Made by a program: the position numbers and the translations under genes. Shown piece after piece: positions 27,246 to 35,384 of a DNA stretch of 63,952 nt (positions are counted from its first letter, which is position 1; every line of letters begins with the position of its first letter). This stretch comes from Cyanobacteria bacterium UBA6446 (GTDB lineage Bacteria > Cyanobacteriota > Vampirovibrionia > Gastranaerophilales > Gastranaerophilaceae): the NCBI GenBank assembly GCA_002438405.1, contig DJOE01000011.1, forward strand, positions 1 through 63,952. Reading direction: 5' to 3'. The notes under the pieces are model-generated. The model was given only the letters and a program-made list of their open reading frames with translations. It did not search any database and was not told where the DNA came from.

Positions 27246-29054
27246 TTATTTTGAACGTTGGAAGAATGCCGCAATTTCTTTATGTGGAAAAAATTTGCAA
27301 ATTGGACGACCATGAGGACAAGTGTATGGCATTTTGGTTGTACGCCATTTTTTAATAATATCTTGCATTTGCCATACAGATAGTTTTGTATTCGCCTTGA
27401 CAGAAGCTTTACAAGAGGTCGTAATCAAGATTTTCTCTTCAAGGTTATCAATATCCCCCTCAATATTTTCCAAAATATCTGCAATAATTTCTTTTGGATT
27501 AACTTTAGCTAATAATTGAGGAACTTTTCTAAAAATAAGTTCTGTATCATTTAGAAATTCTATTCCATAACCAAATTTTTCAAATTTATCAATATTTTCT
27601 TTTATCAAAGCCGCATCAGTTGATGATAATTGAATTACATCTGATACAAATAGCATTTGAGATACAATATTTTTTTCTGATTTTAATTTTTCATAAATAT
27701 ATCTTTCCTGAGCAATATGCTGATCAACAATTTCTAACCCCTCATTGGTTTCAACAAGAATATAAGTATCATGATATTGACCAACAATATTTTCCTCCGG
27801 TTCTACTGCCTGAGGTTGAGATAGCATTGCAAAACTCTGTTGTTTGAATGAATCACTACCACCAAAAGAAGTAGGTCTTTGAGCAAGTGGGTTTTCTTCC
27901 AATTTTTTCATTCCTAAATCAGAAACATACATCGTATCAGTTTTTTCATCAAGATAAATATCTTTCTGACTTTGCGGGAATTCAATAATTTGAGAATCTT
28001 GCTCTGTTGGCCTGTTATAACTAAAACTTGGAGTATTATATTCAAACTCAGGTTTTGGAGCTTCTTTGTAATTTGCAAGTCCTGCTTCTATTGCTGAATA
28101 AATAAAATTGAATATCTGATTTGGATTTTTATAACGAACTTCTTTTTTCGTAGGGTGAACATTCACATCAACATCATGTGGTGGAATTTCCAAATCCAAA
28201 ACAACAAACGGATATTTGTTACTTGCAGTAAGGTTTTTATAAACCATATCAATTGCCTTTTGAAATATTGGACATTTTACCCCTCTTGAATTTATATAAA
28301 GATGATAACTCTTTTTACTTGAACGAGTATAATCCGGAGTACTTACAAATCCACTAATTTTCAATCCTGAAAGTGCATCTGTCTTTAAAACTTCTTTTAA
28401 ATTATTTGTCACATCAGATGAATAAACTTCTTTGATTGTTTGAGTTAAATTATTTTGCCCTGTTGTTTTTAAAACTGTTTTACCAAATTTTTTCAACTCA
28501 ATTGAAACATCTGGGTGAGATAAGGCAATAGATTGAACAACTTCTTGAATATAAGAGAACTCCGTATTTGAACTTTTTAAAAACTTCAAACGAACAGGAA
28601 CGTTATAGAACAAATCTTTAATATCCATAATTGTTCCAATCGCACAACCAGTTTCTGTTTGACGAACTTCAGAATTTTCACAAGACACTTTTGTTCCGGT
28701 ATCAAAATCCTTAGTCCTTGTAGTACAAGTAAGTTTTGCAATTGAAATTATACTAGCAAGCGCTTCACCCCTAAAACCCAAAGTATGAATATCAAACAAA
28801 TCATCATCTTCTTGAATTTTACTTGTTGCGTGTTTTGAAAAAGCAAGCATTATATCATCTGGGTGGATACCGCAACCATTATCCGCAACCCTAATATCTC
28901 TGCACTCATTAGTAATTTCAATACTTACACGAGTTGCACCGGCATCTATTGAATTTTCGGTCAATTCTTTAACAACAGACGCAGGACGTTCAATAACCTC
29001 ACCTGCCGCAATTTGATTTATTAAGTGTTTTGATAATTGTTTAATTCTTGCCAT
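27246..29054 (-). CDS. mutL: DNA mismatch repair protein MutL
   Basis: A GHKL ATPase coordinating mismatch repair. The N-terminal ATP site is complete (INQIAAGEVIERPASVVKEL, 'SIDAGATRVSIEI', 'DNGCGIHPDDI', 'TLGFRGEALASI'). The C-terminal domain carries the endonuclease motif as DQHIAQERYIYE (Ile where Ala is usual) plus 'SCKASVKANTKLS' and 'CPHGRP', so it should nick DNA as in MutH-less bacteria. The start at 29054 (MARIKQL, 602 residues) is preferred; a TTG at 29081 is in frame. No mutS is in the window. It is divergent from a DNA methylase gene. Confidence 0.93.
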   Translation of the reverse strand: MARIKQLSKHLINQIAAGEVIERPASVVKELTENSIDAGATRVSIEITNECRDIRVADNGCGIHPDDIMLAFSKHATSKIQEDDDLFDIHTLGFRGEALASIISIAKLTCTTRTKDFDTGTKVSCENSEVRQTETGCAIGTIMDIKDLFYNVPVRLKFLKSSNTEFSYIQEVVQSIALSHPDVSIELKKFGKTVLKTTGQNNLTQTIKEVYSSDVTNNLKEVLKTDALSGLKISGFVSTPDYTRSSKKSYHLYINSRGVKCPIFQKAIDMVYKNLTASNKYPFVVLDLEIPPHDVDVNVHPTKKEVRYKNPNQIFNFIYSAIEAGLANYKEAPKPEFEYNTPSFSYNRPTEQDSQIIEFPQSQKDIYLDEKTDTMYVSDLGMKKLEENPLAQRPTSFGGSDSFKQQSFAMLSQPQAVEPEENIVGQYHDTYILVETNEGLEIVDQHIAQERYIYEKLKSEKNIVSQMLFVSDVIQLSSTDAALIKENIDKFEKFGYGIEFLNDTELIFRKVPQLLAKVNPKEIIADILENIEGDIDNLEEKILITTSCKASVKANTKLSVWQMQDIIKKWRTTKMPYTCPHGRPICKFFPHKEIAAFFQRSK

Positions 29055-29224
29055 TTTCTCTACTTCTTTTGTTTGATTCAAACTCTTCTAATCAATCTCC
29101 AATTTCAATCTACATCAAAAACAAAATCATCTGAATGTTTGATTACAAATTTGAAACAATTTTATAATATTGATTTATACAATAAGACTTGGACAAATAT
29201 AAATAAAAGATTGCGGGGAAAATT

Positions 29225-30106
29225 TTGGCAAAGAATTCTATATTAAATTTGAAACTTAAACCAAAGAAAAAAGCTGACTTGCAGATTGTTAAAGAATCTG
29301 AAGTTAAAACCACCAAATACAGTGACATCAACTTGAAACGTTGGAGAGATTACGGTCATATTTTGACCGGTACATTATGGCAATTCCCGTCAAGATTAAA
29401 AGAACACGGACATTCAAACGAATACCACGGAAACTATATACCTCAAATTGCACAACAAATGTACGAGAGATATACAAAGAAAAATGATGTAGTTCTTGAT
29501 TTGTTCTTCGGTTCTGGAACTTCAGGAATTGAAGCAATAAATATGAATAGACGTTGCATTGGTGTTGAATTGAAAGACGACTTAGCAGAAAGTGTTTCTG
29601 AAAAATTTACACCAAAACAATTGGTAACAGATGTGAATATAATTTGTGCCGATTCAACAAGTGAACTTGCTGTTGAAAAAGTTAAAGCAAGACTTGAAAT
29701 CATGGGCGAAGAAAAGGCTCAATTTTTGATGCTTCACCCACCTTATGATGATATTATCAAATTTTCAGATAAAAAAGAAGACTTATCAAACTGTGCTTCA
29801 ACTGAAGAATTTTATGATATGTTTGAAAAAGTTGCAAAAAATGGTTACGACTTATTAGAAAAAGGTCGTTTCGCATGTTTAATTATAGGTGATAGTTACA
29901 AAAACTCAGAAGTTCAACCTCTTGGGTTTGAATGTATGAATAGAATGAGAAAACTTGGTTTTATCTTGAAATCAACCATCGTTAAAGATATTCAAGGTAA
30001 CGAAAGAGGCAAAGGCAGAACTGCTAACTTGTGGAGATATAGAGCATTAGCCGGAGGTTTTAGTATCTTTACTCACGAATACATTTTCGTATTTCAAAAA
30101 CCTTAA
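29225..30106 (+). CDS. Orphan DNA methyltransferase (N4/N6 amino type)
   Basis: A 293-residue SAM-dependent DNA methylase. The SAM-binding motif I is 'VLDLFFGSGTSGIEAINMNRRCIGVEL', placed after the region 'TGTLWQFPSRLKEHGHSNEYHGNYIPQI'. The catalytic motif IV appears as LHPPYDDI, with His where Asp/Asn/Ser is usual (DPPY). No restriction enzyme or specificity gene is nearby. The start is TTG with GGGG a few bases upstream. It is divergent from mutL and ends in a strong shared terminator. Confidence 0.85.
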   Translation: MAKNSILNLKLKPKKKADLQIVKESEVKTTKYSDINLKRWRDYGHILTGTLWQFPSRLKEHGHSNEYHGNYIPQIAQQMYERYTKKNDVVLDLFFGSGTSGIEAINMNRRCIGVELKDDLAESVSEKFTPKQLVTDVNIICADSTSELAVEKVKARLEIMGEEKAQFLMLHPPYDDIIKFSDKKEDLSNCASTEEFYDMFEKVAKNGYDLLEKGRFACLIIGDSYKNSEVQPLGFECMNRMRKLGFILKSTIVKDIQGNERGKGRTANLWRYRALAGGFSIFTHEYIFVFQKP

Positions 30107-30128
30107 TTTTAATATTTTTTTACGGAAT

Positions 30129-30161
30129 AAGGGGCGACATCAAAGATGTCGCCCCTTTTTA
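30129..30161. terminator. Bidirectional intrinsic terminator
   Basis: GGGGCGACATC (30131-30141) pairs perfectly with GATGTCGCCCC (30145-30155) around a 3-nt loop, followed by T residues. It serves the methylase gene and the convergent Hsp20-like gene. Confidence 0.92.
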
Positions 30162-30174
30162 GATTATGACCAAA

Positions 30175-30723
30175 TTATTCTTCACCCTCACCAATTGGAA
30201 TTGTCACAACATAATAGTTCCCATCGGTTTCTTTAGTTAAATCTTTCAATTTCACATTTTCACCAAACATATAATTTTGTTGGAACTCAGAAATTTGTTC
30301 ATTATTTTTTGATTTTCTAATTGAACGACCACGGATTGTTAAAATATTTCCATTTGTCAAAACTTGAACATTATTTTCATTATTGTCAAATGCTCTTAAA
30401 TCAATGATTATTTTATAATAATCTTTAGTCTTTTCAAAATGAATTACATTTGCAGCTTTGTGCATCATTTTCCTGTCAGCTCTGAGCATGTTATCCATTG
30501 ATTTCATATCTTTCATAACCATTTGTTCCAAATTTCTCGGTGGCATAAAAGGTCTATTCATCATCATTTTCATGTGCCAATCTGCAACAGTATAAAAAGC
30601 ACAATATGCACCTAAAAATATCAAAATCCCAATCACAATATGTTTCATTATCGGGTGATTTACGCACATTGGGTGAAAATTTTCTCTATTTTGTTTTTCT
30701 TCGTTTAATTTATCTTCTTCCAT
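30175..30723 (-). CDS. Membrane-anchored Hsp20/alpha-crystallin-like protein
   Basis: A 182-residue protein with one transmembrane helix (about 27-46, HIVIGILIFLGAYCAFYTVA), a Met-rich stretch (50-85) and a C-terminal alpha-crystallin-like beta-sandwich ('YYKIIIDLRAFDNNENNVQVLTNGNILTIRGRS', 'YYVVTIPIG'). Small heat-shock proteins are normally cytosolic, so the membrane anchor and Met-rich linker (a possible copper or oxidation sensor) are unusual. Most of the domain probably lies outside the cytoplasmic membrane, by the positive-inside rule only weakly. AGGAG precedes the ATG. Confidence 0.75.
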   Translation of the reverse strand: MEEDKLNEEKQNRENFHPMCVNHPIMKHIVIGILIFLGAYCAFYTVADWHMKMMMNRPFMPPRNLEQMVMKDMKSMDNMLRADRKMMHKAANVIHFEKTKDYYKIIIDLRAFDNNENNVQVLTNGNILTIRGRSIRKSKNNEQISEFQQNYMFGENVKLKDLTKETDGNYYVVTIPIGEGEE

Positions 30724-30831
30724 AATTTTCTCCTTTCGATTTAATATTATTTATTTAAGTATTTTTTGCAATAACTAACAGGGCAAGCCCTACTGGATAA
30801 TAATAAACTCAATATTTCAATATATTTTTAC

Positions 30832-30860
30832 TTGATAAAATCAAATTGGCATGCTATAAT
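30832..30860 (+). promoter_or_regulatory. Promoter of the ribbon-helix-helix gene
   Basis: TTGATA (30832-30837), 17 nt, TATAAT (30855-30860), with the ATG 24 nt further on. Confidence 0.65.
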
Positions 30861-30883
30861 GTGGGGAAGAAAGGGTTAGTTTT

Positions 30884-31072
30884 ATGGCTAAAGTTTTGGT
30901 TACAATGCCTGATGAATTTTTAAATAAAGTAGATGGATTAGCTGATTCAGAACGTTGCTCTAGAAGTGAATTAATAAGAGAAGCTTTGAAAAATTATATG
31001 AGAAGACTTTCTAAACAACAATTGAAAAATGCTTCTCGTAATGCTGAAATTTTAGAAGATATTTTGAGCTAA
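30884..31072 (+). CDS. Ribbon-helix-helix DNA-binding protein (CopG type)
   Basis: A 62-residue protein. MAKVLVTMPDEFLNKVDGLA supplies the beta-strand and first helix, and 'SRSELIREALKNYMRRL' the second helix of an RHH fold, the arrangement of CopG/antitoxin-like regulators. No toxin gene is adjacent; the next gene on either side is unrelated and on the opposite strand. It is therefore probably a stand-alone small regulator. AAAGG precedes the ATG. Confidence 0.85.
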   Translation: MAKVLVTMPDEFLNKVDGLADSERCSRSELIREALKNYMRRLSKQQLKNASRNAEILEDILS

Positions 31073-32370
31073 TAATTATTAAATTCTTTAATAAAACTAT
31101 CTACCCATTTTATTAAGTTCGGAATTTCGTAAGGTTTCGGAAGATATAAATCTGCACCTGCATTCAATATTAATTCTTTATCATGAATTATTGAAGTCAC
31201 GATTACTTTCGTATTTTGAAATTCCTTTTGTTGTTTAATTTTGTAACATAAATTCAAACCGGTTTTCTTCTCTGTATCTCCTGCATCAATTATTACAAGT
31301 GCCGGAATTTCATCATTTTCAGGCATTTTATATTCGTTAATTATTTTAGTTCTATAACCTTGGAGCTTCAAAATCGTATTCAACAAAATACTCAATGCTT
31401 CATCTGTTTCAAAAATAAAAATATTATTGTTGTACACTTTTTCAAATACACTATTTTCTCCCTCAATTTTTGGTCTTTCGATTAGATAATTTGATTTGTC
31501 AGGAAGATTTGCCATATTGTGAAGTTGTAACAAATTACTCAAAACTTGCGATGAATCTTTATATTTTTTAAATTCATCAGAAATAACACTAATTGTTGTA
31601 TGAACAAAATTTGCTCTACGACCTGCAAACTCATCACCTTGCAAAATCATATATCCTCTTTCGATATCGTGTTCTGCATAGAATTTGTTTGAAACAGTAT
31701 CAAATGCAAAAGTCAAAAATTTCGCAAGTCTTTCAGCTTTTAGGCTATCTGTTATAACAAGACAACCATTCTCTGACAATTGCCCAATATAATCATTTTT
31801 ATCCAAAGATGCTTTAATTATTGCAGTGTATGTTTGCAACAATTTGTCAGATGCAAGTTCTGTATAAACTTCTTTATAACTATCAAAATTTTCAATACTG
31901 ATATATAGCATTGCCCAATTATTTTCAGACAATTTTCTTTTTATTGCACGGAGCATATAATTTCTGCTAGGAATAAGCTTTTTAGAGTCCAAATTAGACT
32001 CATATTCTCTTCTAAGATGTGCATTAATTCTTACCTTAAATTCTTCTGGGTTTACAGGTTCTGACAAAAAATCATCAGCTCCGCTATTTAAAACATTTAT
32101 TCTGTCATTAAAGTCCGCTGATTTAGACATTGCTACAATAATTGGTCGCATATTATAAGTCAATGCCCGAACTTGACGACAAAAATCAGATAAATCATTA
32201 TCAAAACTATCCGAAATTATTATCAAATCCGGTTCTTTATCTTGGATAATTTTGACAGCACTTATCAAATCTTTAGAAACAATTACATTATTTGTTTCAG
32301 ACTCCAATAATTTTTTATACTTGGTTGATAATTCAAGCCTTTTATCAATAATAAGCGTTACTGATTGCAT
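31069..32370 (-). CDS. Atypical response regulator: REC, degenerate GGDEF-like, REC
   Basis: A 433-residue protein with an N-terminal receiver (Asp54 in 'LIIISDSFDNDL', but the conserved Lys is replaced: LSEPV), a middle domain with GGDEF-like layout ('SRNYMLRAIKRKLSENNWAMLYISIENFDSYKEVY') lacking the GGDEF motif, and a C-terminal receiver with Asp in 'ALVIIDAGD' and Lys in 'LPKPYE'. It should not make cyclic di-GMP. It overlaps the kinase gene by 13 bp, so the kinase probably phosphorylates one of its receivers. The output partner is unknown. Confidence 0.8.
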   Translation of the reverse strand: MQSVTLIIDKRLELSTKYKKLLESETNNVIVSKDLISAVKIIQDKEPDLIIISDSFDNDLSDFCRQVRALTYNMRPIIVAMSKSADFNDRINVLNSGADDFLSEPVNPEEFKVRINAHLRREYESNLDSKKLIPSRNYMLRAIKRKLSENNWAMLYISIENFDSYKEVYTELASDKLLQTYTAIIKASLDKNDYIGQLSENGCLVITDSLKAERLAKFLTFAFDTVSNKFYAEHDIERGYMILQGDEFAGRRANFVHTTISVISDEFKKYKDSSQVLSNLLQLHNMANLPDKSNYLIERPKIEGENSVFEKVYNNNIFIFETDEALSILLNTILKLQGYRTKIINEYKMPENDEIPALVIIDAGDTEKKTGLNLCYKIKQQKEFQNTKVIVTSIIHDKELILNAGADLYLPKPYEIPNLIKWVDSFIKEFNNY

Positions 32371-33110
32371 TTTATCCTCGCTTGTTCTTCTATACTTTTT
32401 ATCGGAAATGAAACAGTAAAATTAATTTTACTTAATCCAGAATTATCATTCATTTTTTCAGACTTTACAGAAATAATTCCATCCATTTTTTCAACAAGAT
32501 TTTTGGTTATATATAAACCCAATCCACTACCCTGAACTTTTCTCGTCAAAGGATTATCTATTCTAGCAAATTTTGTAAAAATTTTGTTGTAATCTTTTTC
32601 ATCAATACCAATTCCAAGATTTTCAACAGAGATAACAACATTATCATTTTCAACATTTGCCAAAATCTTTGTAGTGGAATTATCAGGAGAATATTTTGCA
32701 CTATTTTCAATTAAATTCGTCATTATTTGTTGAAATTTATCTTTATCTACAAAAATGTTCGGAATATTTTCACTACATTTAAATTCAAAACTATGATTTT
32801 TGTATTGATTTTTTACGATAGAAATAGTTTGTTCAATTGGAGCATTAACTTCAACTGATTTATAAACCAAATGGTTATTTCCAGCTTTCAATTTTGTAAC
32901 CGAAAGCATATTTTCAACAAGATGAATAAGCCTATTTGATTGTTCCTCAATAATTTTTATAAATTTTTTCTTGCTATTATCATCTAACTTGTCCCACGAT
33001 GCAAGCATAGTTTGAGAAAAACCACGAATAGAAGTCAATGGTGTTCTCAACTCGTGACTCACAGTAGATATAAAATCCTCATAATTTTGTTCTAAATCAT
33101 TATTATCCAT
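32358..33110 (-). CDS. Soluble sensor-less histidine kinase
   Basis: A 250-residue kinase core with no membrane segment or sensor domain. H-box with the phospho-acceptor His19 (STVSHELRTPLTSIRGFSQ), N-box 'NLIENSAKYS', G1 'VENLGIGIDEKDYNKIFTKFARI' and G2 'GSGLGLYITKNLVEKMDG'. Input probably comes from a partner protein. It is the first gene of a two-gene operon with the double-receiver regulator. TATAAT (33122-33117) ends exactly 6 nt before the ATG and there is no Shine-Dalgarno, so the transcript is probably leaderless. Confidence 0.88.
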   Translation of the reverse strand: MDNNDLEQNYEDFISTVSHELRTPLTSIRGFSQTMLASWDKLDDNSKKKFIKIIEEQSNRLIHLVENMLSVTKLKAGNNHLVYKSVEVNAPIEQTISIVKNQYKNHSFEFKCSENIPNIFVDKDKFQQIMTNLIENSAKYSPDNSTTKILANVENDNVVISVENLGIGIDEKDYNKIFTKFARIDNPLTRKVQGSGLGLYITKNLVEKMDGIISVKSEKMNDNSGLSKINFTVSFPIKSIEEQARIKCNQ

Positions 33111-33229
33111 AATCGTATTATAACAAATTATTTATTTATATATAGAAAATTAACAATATTTTAAGGGTTTGAGTTTATTTCAATTATCGGAATGATTGAT
33201 TTTGAAGAAAAAAATATTAAAATGAAAAT

Positions 33230-33877
33230 ATGAAAAAATTATGGCTCGGAATATTTTTAATATGTTTTGCAATTTTTGCTATCAACCCGATATTAAAAGC
33301 AGCTGAACAACAAGCAACTTCATACCCAGAAGATGTTGATGCGCAAGAAATTGCAGATGATGAATACACCGAAGACATTGATATTGAACAAATGTACCGA
33401 GACATGCCTGTTCCAGATTTTAAATATGTGCATAACATTGACCCTGGAGAATATCAAGACATAATGTATTCCACATGGTCACCATATCCACTATTTAGAC
33501 TGACAGCACCATTATATTTCAAGACAATCGTAATTGAACCTGGGTATTATCTTTTAACCCCAAGAGAACATGATGGGGCTTGGTTTATGTTATTTAAAGA
33601 AGCAGGGAAGGTAAAATATATTGTTCCTTGCTACAAAAAAGAAATGGTGCCAATGGATTTTTACAAAAATCATTTGCCTCAAGTCAAAATGACTAAACCA
33701 CAACTTATTAGAGAAAAATTCTTAAATATGGTAGGTAAAAATGTCAAAAGTTCAAAAAGACAACCAATCCCTGACACGTATTTAGAAGCAGATGATTTGA
33801 ATAACAATTTTGTTTCAATAATTGTTTATTGGGGCAATTACAGATATTATTTTGTTTTGCGTACAATCCAACTGTAG
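33230..33877 (+). CDS. Exported protein of unknown function
   Basis: A 215-residue protein with a signal peptide (MKKLWLGIFLICFAIFAINPILKAA), an acidic stretch (30-60) and a folded part rich in aromatic residues ('STWSPYPLFRLTAPLYF', 'IEPGYYLLTPREHDGAWFMLF', 'IIVYWGNYRYYFVLRTI'). No family is recognised. TAAAAT (33218-33223) ends 6 nt before the ATG with no Shine-Dalgarno, again suggesting a leaderless mRNA. It is followed by a parvulin gene on the same strand after 62 nt. Confidence 0.7.
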   Translation: MKKLWLGIFLICFAIFAINPILKAAEQQATSYPEDVDAQEIADDEYTEDIDIEQMYRDMPVPDFKYVHNIDPGEYQDIMYSTWSPYPLFRLTAPLYFKTIVIEPGYYLLTPREHDGAWFMLFKEAGKVKYIVPCYKKEMVPMDFYKNHLPQVKMTKPQLIREKFLNMVGKNVKSSKRQPIPDTYLEADDLNNNFVSIIVYWGNYRYYFVLRTIQL

Positions 33878-33939
33878 TATTTATTTTATAGATTTCTTGT
33901 AATAAAATATATTTACAAAAAATTATTGGAGGAAAAACA

Positions 33940-34311
33940 ATGAAAAACATTATAAAAATTTTTATGGCTATTGCTTTAATTTTCGGTGGACTTGGAGCTT
34001 TTGCAAACTACTTCAACCCCAATTTAGATGTTCACGAAGTTCGGGCTAGTCACATTTTAGTAAAAACTCGTCCAGAAGCAGTTAAAATTAAAAAAGAAAT
34101 TGAAAGTGGTCAAATCTCATTTGAAGATGCCGCAAGAGAATATTCTCTATGTCCATCAGGTCAAAATGGTGGAGATTTAGGATACTTCAACAGAAAACAA
34201 ATGGTTCAGCAATTTTCTGACACAGCATTTGACCTAAAAGTAGGACAAATTTCTGATCCTGTTGGAACAAAATTCGGTTGGCATATTATTAAAACCACAG
34301 GGAAAAGATAA
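33940..34311 (+). CDS. Parvulin-type peptidyl-prolyl isomerase, exported
   Basis: A 123-residue protein with an N-terminal hydrophobic signal or anchor followed by one PpiC domain: 'VRASHILVKTRPEAVKIKKEIESG', 'FEDAAREYSLCPSGQNGGDLGYF', 'FSDTAFDLKVGQISDPVGTKFGWHIIK'. It should accelerate proline isomerisation of proteins in the periplasm. It lacks the chaperone arms of PrsA/SurA, so it is a minimal enzyme. GGAGG precedes the ATG. Confidence 0.9.
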   Translation: MKNIIKIFMAIALIFGGLGAFANYFNPNLDVHEVRASHILVKTRPEAVKIKKEIESGQISFEDAAREYSLCPSGQNGGDLGYFNRKQMVQQFSDTAFDLKVGQISDPVGTKFGWHIIKTTGKR

Positions 34312-34314
34312 AAA

Positions 34315-34560
34315 CTAAAGATTTTCAGAAAAAGTTTCTAACTCTTGAAAATCAAAAAAATCTTTCATTGAGATACCAAGACCATTGCAAATTTTCAAAA
34401 TTGTATATGCTCTTGGTTCTTTCATATTGCGCTCAATTTCACTCAAACCACCTTTGGAAATACCACTTTGATATGCCAATTGTTCAAGTGTTAATTTATG
34501 TTCTTTTCTGAGAGATGAAATTCTTTGACAAATTATTTTATTAAAATCTTGATTAATCAT
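34315..34560 (-). CDS. XRE-family helix-turn-helix regulator
   Basis: An 81-residue Cro/C1-type DNA-binding protein: 'RISSLRKEHKLTLEQLAYQSGISKGGLSEIERNMKEPRAYTILKICNGLGI'. No second domain. It is divergent from a prepilin gene, and the intergenic region holds two copies of GTTCATACATGTGAAC-like palindromes, one of which lies 14 nt before this start. TATGTT ends 6 nt before the ATG and no Shine-Dalgarno is seen. Autorepression plus control of the prepilin gene is the natural reading. Confidence 0.88.
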   Translation of the reverse strand: MINQDFNKIICQRISSLRKEHKLTLEQLAYQSGISKGGLSEIERNMKEPRAYTILKICNGLGISMKDFFDFQELETFSENL

Positions 34561-34574
34561 TTGTGTAACATAAC

Positions 34575-34642
34575 TTCATACATGTGAACTTGTATGTTGA
34601 TATTACTCCAATAAGTCTTTATAATAGTTCATACATGTGAAC
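34575..34642. promoter_or_regulatory. Twin palindromic operators between XRE and prepilin genes
   Basis: TTCATACATGTGAAC occurs at 34575-34589 and again at 34628-34642 (extended to GTTCATACATGTGAAC with perfect 5-bp arms). The copies are 53 bp apart, about five helical turns. The prepilin promoter TTGATA (34597-34602), 17 nt, TATAAT (34620-34625) lies between them, with the second operator over the start site. The first operator sits in the XRE promoter region. Confidence 0.8.
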
Positions 34643-34662
34643 ATTAATAAGGATAGTTTGTT

Positions 34663-35337
34663 ATGAAAAAATTTGGTTTTACACTGGCAGAAGTTTTGAT
34701 AACTTTAGGTATCATAGGTGTTGTTGCAGCTCTGACAATCCCTGGGTTAGTCACAACGTACAAGGCACATCGACTACATACCCAGTTTTTAAAATCATAT
34801 TCCGTTATTCAACAAGCATTTAAACAAATGAGCGAAGATGATGTTTCAATAGACCCATCAACTTATCCGAATAGAACATTTTATCAAACATTCATGAAAT
34901 ACTTTGATGGAGTGACTGATTGCGGTTATGCTGGAGGTAAATGCCTTGGACTTGCAGGAACAGGATATGTTTCTTTTGACGGAAAAGACAAAAATATTTC
35001 TATTTCTGAAAATAAAAAATATTCAATTTTTGATGATGGACAATTTTTACTAAAAGATGGAACTTTAATAATAATTGAAAATATGAACCCTCAACTTTGG
35101 GTACATGTTGATTTAAATGGCTACAAAAACCCACCAAACAGATTAGGATATGACTTATTCACATTTGATTTTTTGGACGGAGAACTCCGCACAATGGGCG
35201 ACAAAGATACACAATATCATGACATGGACAAATATTGTAATTTGAAATCAACAACAAAATTCAACGGAATAGCTTGCGCCCAAAAAGCCAAAGAAAATTC
35301 AGAATATTTTAAAGAATTAGTTAAAGAAATCAAATAA
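34663..35337 (+). CDS. Type IV prepilin-like protein
   Basis: A 224-residue protein with a short basic leader (MKKFG) cleaved before FTLAEVLITLGIIGVVAALTIP, the N-methylated pilin helix with Glu at +5. The body contains 'QFLKSYSVIQQAFKQM', paired Cys residues and the conserved 'VDLNGYKNPPNRLGYDLFTFDF'. It resembles pseudopilins common in this lineage, likely part of a type IV pilus or type II secretion-like machine. AAGGA lies 10 nt before the ATG. It is paired with an XRE regulator and resembles the gene at 45828. Confidence 0.9.
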   Translation: MKKFGFTLAEVLITLGIIGVVAALTIPGLVTTYKAHRLHTQFLKSYSVIQQAFKQMSEDDVSIDPSTYPNRTFYQTFMKYFDGVTDCGYAGGKCLGLAGTGYVSFDGKDKNISISENKKYSIFDDGQFLLKDGTLIIIENMNPQLWVHVDLNGYKNPPNRLGYDLFTFDFLDGELRTMGDKDTQYHDMDKYCNLKSTTKFNGIACAQKAKENSEYFKELVKEIK

Positions 35338-35384
35338 ATAACACCAATTTTATGCTATATTTAAAATCATAAAAGGAGAATTTT

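Noticed and set aside
30845..30858. Second DtxR-type box in the ribbon-helix-helix promoter (GGCATGC)
   Set aside because: Only the GCATGC core matches; the outer TTAGG/CCTAA arms are absent.
30884..31072. Antitoxin of a toxin-antitoxin module
   Set aside because: The ribbon-helix-helix gene has no same-strand partner gene on either side.
31069..32370. Active diguanylate cyclase
   Set aside because: The middle domain has no GGDEF or related motif.
34315..35337. Prophage remnant because of an XRE repressor with twin operators
   Set aside because: No integrase, capsid, tail or lysis gene is nearby; the partner is a prepilin gene.
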